Assembly: GCF_000612725.1 (NCBI RefSeq)
Contig: NZ_HG964452.1
Location: forward strand, 488,911 to 552,910
Direction: 5' to 3'
DNA length: 64,000 nt
DNA from: Mycolicibacterium austroafricanum
GTDB taxonomy: Bacteria; Actinomycetota; Actinomycetes; Mycobacteriales; Mycobacteriaceae
In this document: one piece after another, positions 36,733 through 45,345 of the stretch
Numbering within the stretch: position 1 is the first letter of the stretch
Layout of the letters: every line of letters begins with the position of its first letter
Notes under the pieces: generated by a model
Told to the model about the DNA's origin: nothing
Database searches by the model: none
What the model saw: only the letters and a program-made list of their open reading frames with translations
Translations under genes and position numbers: made by a program

Positions 36733-38394
36733 ATGGGTTCCGACATCACTGCCACGCCCGCCTGGCAGGCTCTGTCCCGCCACCACGACGAGATTCGCGC
36801 CAAGGATCTGCGCGGGCTCTTTGCCGACGACCCCACCCGCGGCACCGGGTTCGCGCTCACCGTCGGCGATCTCTACATCGACTACAGCAAGCACCGCGTC
36901 ACCCGTGAGACGCTGGACCTGCTGCTGGATCTGGCGCGCACGGCCGGCCTACCCGCCAAGCGTGACGCGATGTTCTCCGGTGCGCACATCAACACCTCCG
37001 AGGACCGTGCGGTGCTGCACACCGCGCTGCGGTTGCCGCGGGACGCGTCGTTGACGGTCGACGGGCAGGACGTGGTCGCCGACGTACACGAAGTGCTGGA
37101 CCGGATGGGCGATTTCACCGACCGGTTGCGCAGCGGCGAGTGGCGCGGCGCGACCGGTGAACGCATCACGACGGTGGTCAACATCGGCATCGGCGGCTCG
37201 GATCTGGGCCCGGTGATGGTCGACCAGGCGCTGCGCCACTACGCCGACGCGGGCATCTCCGCGCGCTTCGTCTCGAACGTCGACCCCGCCGACCTGGTCG
37301 CCAAGCTCAACGGACTCGACCCCGCCACAACGCTTTTCATCATCGCGTCGAAGACGTTCTCGACGCTGGAGACACTGACCAACGCGACGGCCGCACGACG
37401 GTGGTTGGTTGACGGACTCGGCGGCAGTGCCGGACAGGACGCGGTGTCCAAGCACTTCGTCGCGGTGTCGACGAACGCCAAGCTCGTCGACGACTTCGGT
37501 ATCGACACCGCCAACATGTTCGGCTTCTGGGACTGGGTCGGCGGGCGCTACTCGGTGGATTCGGCGATCGGGCTGTCGGTGATGGCGGTGATCGGCCGGG
37601 AACGCTTCGCCGAGTTCCTCGCCGGCTTCCATCTGGTCGACGAACACTTCCGCAGCGCGCCGCTGGAGGCCAACGCGCCGGTGCTGCTCGGCCTGATCGG
37701 GCTGTGGTACAGCAACTTCTTCGGCGCCGAAACGCGTGCGGTGCTTCCCTATTCGAATGACCTGGCACGCTTCGCCGCCTACCTGCAGCAGCTGACGATG
37801 GAGTCCAACGGCAAGTCGGTGCGCGCCGACGGCACACCTGTGTCCACCGGCACCGGAGAGATCTTCTGGGGCGAGCCCGGAACCAACGGCCAGCACGCGT
37901 TCTATCAGTTGCTGCATCAGGGCACCCGACTGGTTCCGGCGGATTTCATCGGGTTCAGTGAGCCCACCGACGACCTGCCGACCGCCGACGGCACCGGCAG
38001 CATGCACGACCTGCTGATGAGCAACTTCTTCGCCCAGACGCAGGTGCTGGCGTTCGGCAAGACGGCCGAGGAGATCACCGGCGAGGGCACACCGCCGAAT
38101 GTGGTGCCGCACAAGGTGATGCCGGGCAACCGGCCGAGCACCTCGATCCTGGCGACCAAGCTGACGCCGTCGGTGGTGGGCCAGCTGATCGCACTCTACG
38201 AGCATCAGGTCTTCGTCGAGGGCGTCATCTGGGGCATCGACTCCTTCGACCAGTGGGGGGTGGAGCTGGGCAAAACGCAGGCCAAGGCGCTGCTGCCGGT
38301 GCTCACCGGGGCTGACTCGCCTGCGGCACAGTCGGATTCGTCGACGGACGCGCTGGTGCGCCGCTATCGGACCGAGCGGGGCCGCACCGCGTGA
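36733..38394 (+). CDS. pgi: Glucose-6-phosphate isomerase
   Basis: A 553-residue glycolytic and gluconeogenic enzyme interconverting glucose-6-phosphate and fructose-6-phosphate. The first SIS domain has [13 protein letters not shown]; the catalytic Glu region is [11 protein letters not shown]; the second signature is [19 protein letters not shown], and [12 protein letters not shown] closes the sequence. Length is normal. ATG at 36733 follows the short divergent region with gabD. Equivalent to Rv0946c. Confidence 0.97.
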   Translation: MGSDITATPAWQALSRHHDEIRAKDLRGLFADDPTRGTGFALTVGDLYIDYSKHRVTRETLDLLLDLARTAGLPAKRDAMFSGAHINTSEDRAVLHTALRLPRDASLTVDGQDVVADVHEVLDRMGDFTDRLRSGEWRGATGERITTVVNIGIGGSDLGPVMVDQALRHYADAGISARFVSNVDPADLVAKLNGLDPATTLFIIASKTFSTLETLTNATAARRWLVDGLGGSAGQDAVSKHFVAVSTNAKLVDDFGIDTANMFGFWDWVGGRYSVDSAIGLSVMAVIGRERFAEFLAGFHLVDEHFRSAPLEANAPVLLGLIGLWYSNFFGAETRAVLPYSNDLARFAAYLQQLTMESNGKSVRADGTPVSTGTGEIFWGEPGTNGQHAFYQLLHQGTRLVPADFIGFSEPTDDLPTADGTGSMHDLLMSNFFAQTQVLAFGKTAEEITGEGTPPNVVPHKVMPGNRPSTSILATKLTPSVVGQLIALYEHQVFVEGVIWGIDSFDQWGVELGKTQAKALLPVLTGADSPAAQSDSSTDALVRRYRTERGRTA

Positions 38395-38443
38395 TTGCGG
38401 CGTGCCGGGTCGCGTTGCCCGCTACCGTGCACGCCGAAATCGC

Positions 38444-38971
38444 TCAGGCGTCGGGGTCCGGTCGGGTCCAGCCCAGGATCATCGCCGGCGCGCAGCCGCC
38501 GATCAGCAGCACGGTCAGTGCCATCAACCCGCCGGCATAGGCCATGTCGGTGTCGGTGCCGCGGGTCATCACCGAGCCGAAGATCAGGTAGAAGATCGGG
38601 ATCAGCATCAGGTTCTGCGTCACCGTCAAGCCGATGGACCGCGCGTTGTTGCGCTGCGCCAACTCGTATTCGTCGAGTGCCGCGTCTGGGGCGTCGCCCT
38701 GGCGGCCGGACACGATCTGCAGCAGCAGCCACAGCGGGAAGAACGCCGCGGCGGCCGGCAGCCAGATCAACGGCGCCCAGTCGATTCCGAACGCGCACAG
38801 CACACTTACCACCGCCATGACGACGAAGGTGCTCGCCAGACCGGCGACGATGATGCGACGCCGTCGCTGCGGGCGCCAGCCCGGAAGCGCATTCGAGTAG
38901 GTGCGTTCGTGTTTCAGGAAGCGCCTGGTGCGGAAATCCTGGTAGCGGTCGATCAGCGTGGCGTCAGGCAT
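38444..38971 (-). CDS. Membrane protein partner of a small XRE regulator
   Basis: A 175-residue protein with a basic N-terminus and four helices (IIVAGLASTFVVMAVVSVLC, LIWLPAAAAFFPLWLLLQIV, LTVTQNLMLIPIFYLIFG, MALTVLLIGGCAPAMIL). Its start overlaps the upstream XRE gene by 8 bp, so the two are co-expressed. Small XRE plus multi-helix protein pairs are common in actinobacteria, resembling DUF2178-type systems, but their purpose is unclear. ATG at 38971 (PDATLIDRYQDF) follows AAGGAGGAAAAG; a longer frame to 39208 would run inside the regulator. Confidence 0.78.
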   Translation of the reverse strand: MPDATLIDRYQDFRTRRFLKHERTYSNALPGWRPQRRRRIIVAGLASTFVVMAVVSVLCAFGIDWAPLIWLPAAAAFFPLWLLLQIVSGRQGDAPDAALDEYELAQRNNARSIGLTVTQNLMLIPIFYLIFGSVMTRGTDTDMAYAGGLMALTVLLIGGCAPAMILGWTRPDPDA

Positions 38972-39257
38972 GAGCTTTTCCTCCTTGCGGTCGTCCGTCC
39001 TTTCGGTAGAGCTCGGTCGACAGCGGCGGGAAGGGTTTGCGGGAGAACACCGCCTCGACGGGCAGGTCAAAGACCTCGCAGATGCGGAAGGCCAGGTCGA
39101 GGCTCGGATAGTGGTCGCCCCGCTCCAGCGCGCCGACGGTCTGCGGGTTGACGTCGATCTGCTCGGCGAGCTGCGCCCGAGACATTCGCCGTTCGGCGCG
39201 CAGTACACCGATGCGGTTGTGGATGGGGAAGGTCTCCCCGCGCCGTACCGGGCTCAC
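38964..39257 (-). CDS. XRE-family (Cro/CI) small transcriptional regulator
   Basis: A 97-residue protein with a helix-turn-helix at about residues 14-70 (RIGVLRAERRMSRAQLAEQI then VNPQTVGALERGDHYPSLDLAF). This is the classic one-domain repressor of the YgzD/YozG type. Start is GTG at 39257 with no ribosome site; a promoter TTGACG-17-AACAAT puts the transcript start at or next to the GTG, so the mRNA is probably leaderless. A palindrome over the -10 region suggests autoregulation. The membrane protein downstream is its likely partner. Confidence 0.85.
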   Translation of the reverse strand: MSPVRRGETFPIHNRIGVLRAERRMSRAQLAEQIDVNPQTVGALERGDHYPSLDLAFRICEVFDLPVEAVFSRKPFPPLSTELYRKDGRPQGGKAHA

Positions 39258-39293
39258 CTAACCAATTGTTAGGAAAACCCAACGATCCGTCAA
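39257..39293 (-). promoter_or_regulatory. Promoter and palindromic operator of the XRE gene
   Basis: On the minus strand TTGACG (39293-39288) is followed after 17 bp by AACAAT (39270-39265). CCTAAC-CAATT-GTTAGG (39257-39273, plus strand) is a 6-bp inverted repeat with a 5-bp spacer covering the -10 box and the start codon. Binding here would shut off the leaderless transcript. Confidence 0.65.
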
Positions 39294-39302
39294 GCAACCC
39301 GA

Positions 39303-39353
39303 GCGATTTCGGTGTCGTTGGTCAACGCCATGTTGACCAACTACACCCGAATC
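39303..39353. repeat. 51-bp palindromic element, copy 2
   Basis: Arms GGTGTCGTTGGTCAAC (39311-39326) and GTTGACCAACTACACC (39332-39347) pair with one mismatch around a 5-nt loop. It begins and ends with the same flanks as copy 1 (GCGATTTC and CCGAATC). It sits just after the P450 stop and before the XRE promoter, so it probably terminates the P450 transcript. Confidence 0.85.
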
Positions 39354-39354
39354 C

Positions 39355-40707
39355 CTAAATGACCGCGGCGGCCTTGTGGACAGTGATCGGCGCCGCCAGT
39401 TGCTGCTCGTCGCAGACGCGCTGGAGCTTCTCCAGCGTGGCTTCCAACCCGGGGCCCAGCCGCGGGCCCGGCGTGAAAGCGGCGGGCAGATGCTGCATGC
39501 CCTGGATGACGCCGATCGTCTCGTAGTGCACGGCCCCCGCGGCGTCGCACTGGAAGTCAGGCATCCTGTCGAGCACCGCGGTCAGCATCGACTTGAACAC
39601 CGTGCGCGCGACATTCGATCCGATGCACCGGTGCACGCCGAGGCCGAAACTGAAGTGGCGGTTTCCTTTTCGATCCAGGACGACCTCGTCGGGGTTCTGG
39701 AAGAGCGCCGGGTCCCGGTTGGCCATCGCCCACGACAACCACAGTCGCTCGCCCTCTTTGAGCACCACGCCGTCGACCTCGATGTCCTCGGCCACGGTGC
39801 GCCCGTCGCCCGGTGCGGGAGTGAAGTAACGCAGGAACTCTTCTGTCGCCGGGTCGAGCAGCGTGTCGCGGTCCCGGCTGAGCCGCTCACGCTCGTCGGG
39901 GTGCTGCGAGAGCCATTCCAGCGCATGCGCGGTCAGCGCGGTGGTGGTGTCGAACCCGCCGCCGATCAGCAGCATCAGCATGCCCATGATCTCGGTGTCC
40001 GGCGCGGGCTGGCCGTCGATCCGGGTTCGGACCAGCGCGTCGATCAGTCCCGGCCGCGGCGTCTGCCGGATCTCGGCGACGTGATGCATCATTCCCATCG
40101 CCGACGCGATCGCCAGATCGGCCACGCGGGGGAAGTCCGGGGAGTCCGCGGGCGTGTACACCGAGGCGTGGGCCGGCTCGCAGTAGATCTCCCAGTCCTT
40201 GAGCGGGACGCCCAGCAGCCCCAGCGTCAGCACCGCGGGGACGATGTTGGCCAGGTCGTCGACGAAGTCGATACGGCCGTCTTCGATCTTCTCGTCCAGG
40301 CACGCCTTGACGAGTTCGTCGACGACCGGCACCCAGCGCCGCACCGCCGCGGGTGACAGATACCCGTTGAGCGGGCTGCGGTACTCGCGATGCTCGGGGT
40401 CGTCCATCTCCAGCATGCCGCCGCGGAACGCGACGCTGTAGTCACCGCGGGGGATGTTGATACCGGTGTAGCCCCTGCGCGTGCCGTCGATGTCGTTGTC
40501 GTTGGAGACATGCGGACACCGGGCCAGCTCGAAGACTTCCCTGTTGCCGGCGGCTACCCAGTGCCCGCCGTAGGTGTCGGTCCACGCGAGCGGGCACCGG
40601 GCCTGCATCTGCGCGGTGATCTCCTGGAACCGGTCACGGTATTGCGGTGTGTGCCGGTCGAAATGGAAACTGCGCGCTTCCCGCCGCCGGTCAAGCTGAT
40701 CCGCCAT
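39355..40707 (-). CDS. Cytochrome P450
   Basis: A 450-residue cytosolic bacterial P450. The heme-binding loop FGLGVHRCIGSNVAR has the Cys ligand near residue 361; the I-helix oxygen-activation motif is GGGFDTTTA; EEFLRYF is the ExxR-like helix (EEFLR). LEMDDPEHREYRSPL is also typical. It needs ferredoxin and reductase, which are not adjacent. Substrate is unknown: no ferredoxin, sterol gene or KstR box lies with it. Transcribed alone and terminated by the 51-bp palindrome. Confidence 0.92.
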   Translation of the reverse strand: MADQLDRRREARSFHFDRHTPQYRDRFQEITAQMQARCPLAWTDTYGGHWVAAGNREVFELARCPHVSNDNDIDGTRRGYTGINIPRGDYSVAFRGGMLEMDDPEHREYRSPLNGYLSPAAVRRWVPVVDELVKACLDEKIEDGRIDFVDDLANIVPAVLTLGLLGVPLKDWEIYCEPAHASVYTPADSPDFPRVADLAIASAMGMMHHVAEIRQTPRPGLIDALVRTRIDGQPAPDTEIMGMLMLLIGGGFDTTTALTAHALEWLSQHPDERERLSRDRDTLLDPATEEFLRYFTPAPGDGRTVAEDIEVDGVVLKEGERLWLSWAMANRDPALFQNPDEVVLDRKGNRHFSFGLGVHRCIGSNVARTVFKSMLTAVLDRMPDFQCDAAGAVHYETIGVIQGMQHLPAAFTPGPRLGPGLEATLEKLQRVCDEQQLAAPITVHKAAAVI

Positions 40708-40767
40708 TCATCGAGGGTAGGAACCCCCGCCCGCCGGAGTGGACAGTTCTGCGAGATTGCCTACCGG

Positions 40768-41517
40768 TCAGGCGAAGTACTTGGCGAAGCGCGGCGGGAG
40801 CACCTTCATGACCTCCACCAGCGGCCACCAGGGCCAGCCAGGGACCACCGCGCGGCCCTTCTCCTTCTCGATCGCGTCGACCATGGCCTTCACGCCGGTC
40901 TCGTTGTCGACCATCAGCATGGTCTTGTTCGCTTTCGCGGTCATCTCCGACTCGATGTAGCCGGGCTCGAGCACTGTGATCTTGATGGGTCCCGACGCGT
41001 ACTCCGAGCGCAGCGATTCACCCAGCGAGATGACGCCGGCCTTGCTCGCCGAGTAGGCCGCCTTGGTGCCGGGGACGCCGACGTTGCCGAGCACCGACGC
41101 CACCAACACCAGATGGCCCTTGCCCGCGGCCTTGAAGATCTCCAGCGCGCTCTCGATCTGCACCAGCGCGGCAACGAGATTCGTCTCGATGGTGGCCTTG
41201 TTGGCCCACAGCTTGCCGCCACCCAGGGGGTAGCCCTTGCCGATGCCCGCGTTGACGATCACGCAGTCGATGCCGCCGAGTTCTTCGCTGAGCTCGTTGA
41301 AGACCTTGGGCACCTGCTCGTGGTCGTTGACGTCGAGCGCAGCCACCGCGACCTTGATGTCGGGGTAGCGCTCGAGCAGCTCGGCTTTGAGCTCGTCGAG
41401 GTTGTCGAGACGGCGTGCGCACAGAGCGAGGTCTCGCCCCTTGGCCGCGAACTGCCGGGCCATACCCGCACCGAGTCCGGAGCTCGCGCCGGTGATCAGG
41501 ATCTTCTGCCGAGTCAT
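40768..41517 (-). CDS. Short-chain dehydrogenase/reductase (Rv0945-like)
   Basis: A 249-residue Rossmann-fold oxidoreductase. The cofactor loop is TGASSGLGAGMA, NAG is in VNAGIG, and the catalytic triad is Ser in VASVLGN-region, Tyr and Lys in YSASKAGV. LCARRLDNLDEL after the second strand suggests NADP(H). Substrate is unknown. ATG at 41517 lies just after an AT-rich promoter-like stretch and the 22-bp hairpin. Equivalent to Rv0945. Confidence 0.9.
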   Translation of the reverse strand: MTRQKILITGASSGLGAGMARQFAAKGRDLALCARRLDNLDELKAELLERYPDIKVAVAALDVNDHEQVPKVFNELSEELGGIDCVIVNAGIGKGYPLGGGKLWANKATIETNLVAALVQIESALEIFKAAGKGHLVLVASVLGNVGVPGTKAAYSASKAGVISLGESLRSEYASGPIKITVLEPGYIESEMTAKANKTMLMVDNETGVKAMVDAIEKEKGRAVVPGWPWWPLVEVMKVLPPRFAKYFA

Positions 41518-41555
41518 GCGCGAAGAATAACCGAGTTAAACAAGTGACCAGAAAT

Positions 41556-41618
41556 CGCCGAAATTGCATTCCAGCAGCCAAACCGCGAGTGAGCGCCTGC
41601 TGGAATGCAATTTCGGCG
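41556..41618. terminator. 22-bp perfect inverted repeat between fpg and the SDR gene
   Basis: Left arm 41556-41577 and right arm 41597-41618 are exact complements over 22 bp (start CGCCGAAATTGCATTCC), with a 19-nt loop. It lies 12 bp after the fpg stop and before the SDR promoter. Such a stable hairpin can end the fpg transcript; its sequence also has the look of a dispersed intergenic element, but only one copy is in the window. Confidence 0.8.
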
Positions 41619-41630
41619 AGAGACGAGTGG

Positions 41631-42524
41631 CTATTTGAGAAGTCGGGACATGCGGCGGTCGGCGAGCACCTTGCCGCCGGTCTGGCACGTCGGGCAGTAC
41701 TGGAACGATTTGTCGGCGAAGGACACCTCGCGGATGGTGTCCCCGCAGACCGGGCAGGGCAGGCCGGTGCGGGCGTGCACCCGCAGGCCGGAACGCTTCT
41801 CCCCTTTGAGGGTGGCCGCCTGCTGGCCGACGGACCGGGTCACCGCGTCGGTCAGCACCGAGATCATCGCGTCGTGCAGCGTCACCAGTTGCGACGGCGT
41901 CAGTTTGTTCGCCGTGGCGAACGGCGACAGCTTGGCGACGTGCAGGATCTCGTCGCTGTAGGCATTGCCGATCCCGGCGATCACCTTCTGGTCGGTGATG
42001 ACGGTCTTGATCCGCCCCGACTGCCCACCGAGCACCTCCGCCAGCGCCTGCCCGGTCAACGACAGCGCGTCCGGACCCAGCGAGGCGATCTGCGGGACCG
42101 CCATCGGGTCGGTGACCAGCCACACCGCGAGGCGTTTCTGGGTACCGGCCTCGGTCAGGTCGAAGCCCGGAGCCGCCCCGGCGGCGACATTCGGCCCCGG
42201 GGACTCCCCCGGGGGGCCCAGATGGACCCGCAGCGCGATCGGTCCCTTGCCTGGCTTCAGCGGCGCAGCGGCGAGCTTGTCCGACCAGCGCAGCCAGCCC
42301 GCGCGCGACAGATGGGTGATCAGATGCAACTCACCGGCCTGCAGCCCGAGGTACTTCCCCCACCGGTTGGCTCCGGTGACTTCCTGCCCGTACAGCGCGG
42401 AGATCGGCGGGTCGAAGGTCTTGAGCACCGACAGCGCCGCGACGTCGACCCGGCCGACGGTCAGGCCGACCGCGTGGCGGCGCAGGTGATCGGCGAGGGC
42501 TTCGACCTCGGGCAGCTCGGGCAT
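41631..42524 (-). CDS. fpg: Fpg/Nei-family DNA glycosylase
   Basis: A 297-residue base-excision repair enzyme. The mature N-terminus PELPEVE carries the catalytic Pro and Glu; the helix-two-turn-helix is GIGNAYSDEILHVAKLSP; the C-terminal zinc finger is CPVCGDTIREVSF then YCPTCQ. All catalytic parts seem intact, in contrast with the shortened Rv0944 of M. tuberculosis as I recall it. It acts on oxidised purines or pyrimidines. It starts 3 bp after the stop of the holin-like gene, so the two may be one transcript. Confidence 0.92.
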   Translation of the reverse strand: MPELPEVEALADHLRRHAVGLTVGRVDVAALSVLKTFDPPISALYGQEVTGANRWGKYLGLQAGELHLITHLSRAGWLRWSDKLAAAPLKPGKGPIALRVHLGPPGESPGPNVAAGAAPGFDLTEAGTQKRLAVWLVTDPMAVPQIASLGPDALSLTGQALAEVLGGQSGRIKTVITDQKVIAGIGNAYSDEILHVAKLSPFATANKLTPSQLVTLHDAMISVLTDAVTRSVGQQAATLKGEKRSGLRVHARTGLPCPVCGDTIREVSFADKSFQYCPTCQTGGKVLADRRMSRLLK

Positions 42525-42527
42525 GGT

Positions 42528-42911
42528 TCAGTCCGCCTTGACGATCAGGGACAGCAGCCAACTGACGATCGACAGCACGATGGCCGCCCAGATCGCCGTC
42601 CACCAGAAGTCGTCGATGGAGAGCCCCCAGTGGGTGGTGTGCTCGGTGATCCACGACGTGATCCACAGCATGAACGCGTTGATCACGATGTGGATCAGGC
42701 CTAGCGTGAGGATGTAGAGCGGGATCGAGATGATCTGCACGACGGGCTTGATGACCGCGTTGACCAGCCCGAAGATGACCGCGACGACGAAGATGATGCC
42801 TACGCGTGCCGCCGTCGAGTCACCACCGACGAACTGGACGCCGGGCACGATCAGCGTCACCACCCACAGTGCCAGTCCGGTCAACGCCGCGCGCAGCAGA
42901 AACAAACCCAT
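42528..42911 (-). CDS. Four-helix membrane protein of the YvlD/phage-holin-like family
   Basis: A 127-residue protein with four helices and the motif VNAVIKPVVQIISIPLYILT, which defines the YvlD (mycobacterial 4TMS holin-like) family. Despite the holin label these are chromosomal proteins, often tied to envelope stress. No phage gene is nearby. ATG at 42911 starts about 50 bp from the KstR box of the divergent LLM gene. Co-transcription with fpg is likely given the 3-bp gap. Confidence 0.82.
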   Translation of the reverse strand: MGLFLLRAALTGLALWVVTLIVPGVQFVGGDSTAARVGIIFVVAVIFGLVNAVIKPVVQIISIPLYILTLGLIHIVINAFMLWITSWITEHTTHWGLSIDDFWWTAIWAAIVLSIVSWLLSLIVKAD

Positions 42912-42962
42912 GCGTCCATGATCGTGGTCACCCCCACGTCAGACAATCGGGCACCGGCGGAT

Positions 42963-42976
42963 TAGAACACGTTCTA
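42963..42976. promoter_or_regulatory. KstR-type operator upstream of second LLM gene
   Basis: TAGAACACGTTCTA is a 6-bp inverted repeat with a 2-bp spacer and a full match to TnnAACnnGTTnnA. It ends 31 bp before the GTG at 43008. This is the strongest of the three such boxes in the window. Confidence 0.88.
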
Positions 42977-43007
42977 GTATTCAGTTAACCGACCAGCAGG
43001 AGGCCCC

Positions 43008-43880
43008 GTGCGATTCACCTATGCCGAAGCGATGACCGACCCCACGTTCTACATCCCCTTGGCACAGGCCGCCGAGGCCGCCGGCTATCACGCGATGACG
43101 ATCGCCGACAGCGTGGCCTACCCGTTCGAGTCGGATTCGAAGTATCCGTACACCGCTGACGGCAACCGTGAATTCCTGGACGGCAAGGCGTTCATCGAAT
43201 CGTTCGTGCTGACCGCCGCCTTGTGTGCGGTCACCACCAAGCTGCACTTCAACCACTTCGTGCTCAAGCTGCCGATCCGGCCGCCCGCGCTGGTCGCCAA
43301 GCAGGCCGGCTCGCTGGCCGCGCTGTTCGACAACCGTCTCGGGCTCGGTGTCGGCACCAGCCCGTGGCCCGAGGACTACGAACTGATGAACGTCCCGTTC
43401 GCCAAGCGCGGTAAGCGGATGGACGAGTGCATCGCCATCATCCGCGGCCTCACGTCCGGCGACTACTTCGAGTACCACGGCGAGTTCTACGACATCCCGA
43501 AGACGAAGATGACCCCGGCGCCGACCAAGCCCATCCCGATCCTGATCGGCGGGCACGCCGACGCGGCGCTGCGTCGCGCCGCCCGCAACGACGGCTGGAT
43601 GCACGGGGGCGGTGACCCCGAGGAACTCGACGCGCTGCTCGGCAAACTCAACAGGTTCCGCGAGGAAGCCGGAACCGCCGACAACGCGGACTATCAGATC
43701 CACGTGATCTCGATCGACGCCTACACCGCCGACGGGATCAAGCGGCTGGAGGACAAGGGCGTCACCGACGTGATCGTCGGCTTCCGCATCCCCTACATCC
43801 AGGGTCAGGACACCGAGCCGCTGGACGCCAAGATCCGCAACCTGGAGATGTTCGCCGAGAACGTCATCGCCAAGCTGTGA
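43008..43880 (+). CDS. LLM-class F420-dependent oxidoreductase (Rv0940c-like)
   Basis: A 290-residue luciferase-like enzyme. MTIADSVAYPFESDSKYP, LFDNRLGLGVGTSPWPEDYEL and ILIGGHADAALRRAARNDGWMHG are conserved in F420-dependent members. Start GTG at 43008 has AGGAGG 5 nt upstream. The perfect KstR box in front, as at Rv0940c in M. tuberculosis where KstR control is known as I recall, links it to sterol breakdown; the exact step is not known. Its stop abuts the stop of the convergent glycosyltransferase. Confidence 0.9.
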   Translation: MRFTYAEAMTDPTFYIPLAQAAEAAGYHAMTIADSVAYPFESDSKYPYTADGNREFLDGKAFIESFVLTAALCAVTTKLHFNHFVLKLPIRPPALVAKQAGSLAALFDNRLGLGVGTSPWPEDYELMNVPFAKRGKRMDECIAIIRGLTSGDYFEYHGEFYDIPKTKMTPAPTKPIPILIGGHADAALRRAARNDGWMHGGGDPEELDALLGKLNRFREEAGTADNADYQIHVISIDAYTADGIKRLEDKGVTDVIVGFRIPYIQGQDTEPLDAKIRNLEMFAENVIAKL

Positions 43881-45161
43881 TCAGGCGTTGCACAGCCGCT
43901 TGATCGCGTTCGCGATGGCGTCCACCGGGGTCGACGCTTCGATCGCCGACCGCAGCCGCTCGGCGGCGCTCCGGTAGCGGCCGTCGCGGCGGACGTGGTC
44001 CACGGCGGCCCGGATCGCCTCGGGTGTCGGCGTCGCCGTCTTGAGGTCGATGCCGACGCCGCTGTAGTCGACACGGGCGGCGACCTCGGCTTTGTCGGAG
44101 GTCTCGCCCGCGACGACGAGCGGCACGCCGTGGGCCAGCGCGTGTTGCACCCCGCCGTAGCCTCCGTTGGTGATCATCACGTCGACGTGCGGAAGCAGCG
44201 CCGAATAGGGGATCCAGTCGGCGATTCGCGCATTGGCCGGGATCCGGCCGTGGATGCGCTGCCCCTGTCGGCCGCCGGTGGTGGCGACGACGAGCAGGTC
44301 GGCGCGGTCGCCGAGGGCCTCCAGGGTCGGGGCGATCAGCTGGTCCAGGTCGGCGTTGTCGAAAGTGCCCTGCGTGACGTGCACGACCGCGCCGGCATTC
44401 ATCACGTCGCCCCACCAGTGCGGCGGGTCGAAATCCTCCGGTCCCGCAGGCAGCACCGGACCGACGAACTCGACCGTGGCCGGAAGGTCGCCGCGTGGAT
44501 ACTCCAACGCCTGCACCGACAGTTGCAGCAACCCGTCCGCCAGCCGCGGCCAGTCGCTGACGAAGAGCGGGCAGGCATCCGAACCCGCCTGTCGCAGAGC
44601 ATGATTGAAGCGTCGCTGGCTTGACCGCATGATCACCCGGTGCGCAGCGGTGGTCATCCGCCGGTAATCGAGGCCGCGCTCGGGTTGCCAGGCCACGCCG
44701 AACGGCGGCGTGTCCCGGCTCGAGATCGTCAGCGGGCCCACCCCACACACGACGACCGGTGGCCGTGGTGAGTCCTGCAGCAGGACCGGAAGCACACCGG
44801 TGAACGCCACATCGGCGACGATCGCGTCCACCGAGCCGTTCCGCAGCACCGCCCGCAGTGACTGTGCTTCTGCGGCAAGGGGTTCGGCGAACACCGAGGC
44901 CAGTTCGGCACGGCCCAGCCAGAACCGCCGCACCGCGACGGGCAACTTCCGCAGCAGCGCGGGCGCAGCCGCGGGCGGGTCGATGCGCACACTGTCGGGC
45001 AGCGGGATCATCTGCAGCCCGGCGGCGTGCACCGCGTCGCTGAACTCGGCGCCCGTCAGCACGCAGATGTCGTGGCCGAGCGCCTGCAGGCCGATCCCGA
45101 CGTTGACCATCGGCATCACGTGCCCCCGAAGCGGGCTGACGGCGAGCAGATAGTGCGCCAA
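43881..45161 (-). CDS. UGT/MGT-type glycosyltransferase (GT1)
   Basis: A 426-residue GT-B enzyme. The N-domain opens with LLAVSPLRGHVMPMVNVGIGL, including the catalytic-type His of GT1. The donor-binding C-domain has HVTQGTFDNADLDQL and ITNGGYGGVQHALAHGVPLVV, the usual nucleotide-sugar site. It should glycosylate a small molecule such as a lipid, macrolide or terpene; no substrate is visible. It faces a methyltransferase gene across a 184-bp divergent gap, a pairing seen in glycolipid or natural-product tailoring. Confidence 0.87.
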   Translation of the reverse strand: MAHYLLAVSPLRGHVMPMVNVGIGLQALGHDICVLTGAEFSDAVHAAGLQMIPLPDSVRIDPPAAAPALLRKLPVAVRRFWLGRAELASVFAEPLAAEAQSLRAVLRNGSVDAIVADVAFTGVLPVLLQDSPRPPVVVCGVGPLTISSRDTPPFGVAWQPERGLDYRRMTTAAHRVIMRSSQRRFNHALRQAGSDACPLFVSDWPRLADGLLQLSVQALEYPRGDLPATVEFVGPVLPAGPEDFDPPHWWGDVMNAGAVVHVTQGTFDNADLDQLIAPTLEALGDRADLLVVATTGGRQGQRIHGRIPANARIADWIPYSALLPHVDVMITNGGYGGVQHALAHGVPLVVAGETSDKAEVAARVDYSGVGIDLKTATPTPEAIRAAVDHVRRDGRYRSAAERLRSAIEASTPVDAIANAIKRLCNA

Positions 45162-45345
45162 ACCGTGTCCTTCGGTGTCACGGAGCCGTGGCCCCTGGAC
45201 GTGCTCTGATCAGCGACACTACCGGTCATCGACCCGCGACGACGCGATGCCTGATCGCGGCGGGCCGTCGGCGGCCCGGGCCGGGCATGGCCCACCTGCA
45301 CAGAACGGGCGTGGCGACCGACCGCAACGGTTAACGTCGACCGGT

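Noticed and set aside
39355..40707. KstR control of the P450
   Set aside because: No TnnAACnnGTTnnA match was found in the gap before its start, unlike the LLM and TLP1 genes.
40768..41530. KstR box before the SDR gene (AACCGAGTT)
   Set aside because: The spacer is three bases instead of two and the flanking T and A do not fit.
42528..42911. Prophage remnant suggested by the holin-like gene
   Set aside because: YvlD-type proteins are ordinary chromosomal genes; no phage structural, lysis, integrase or att sequence is seen.
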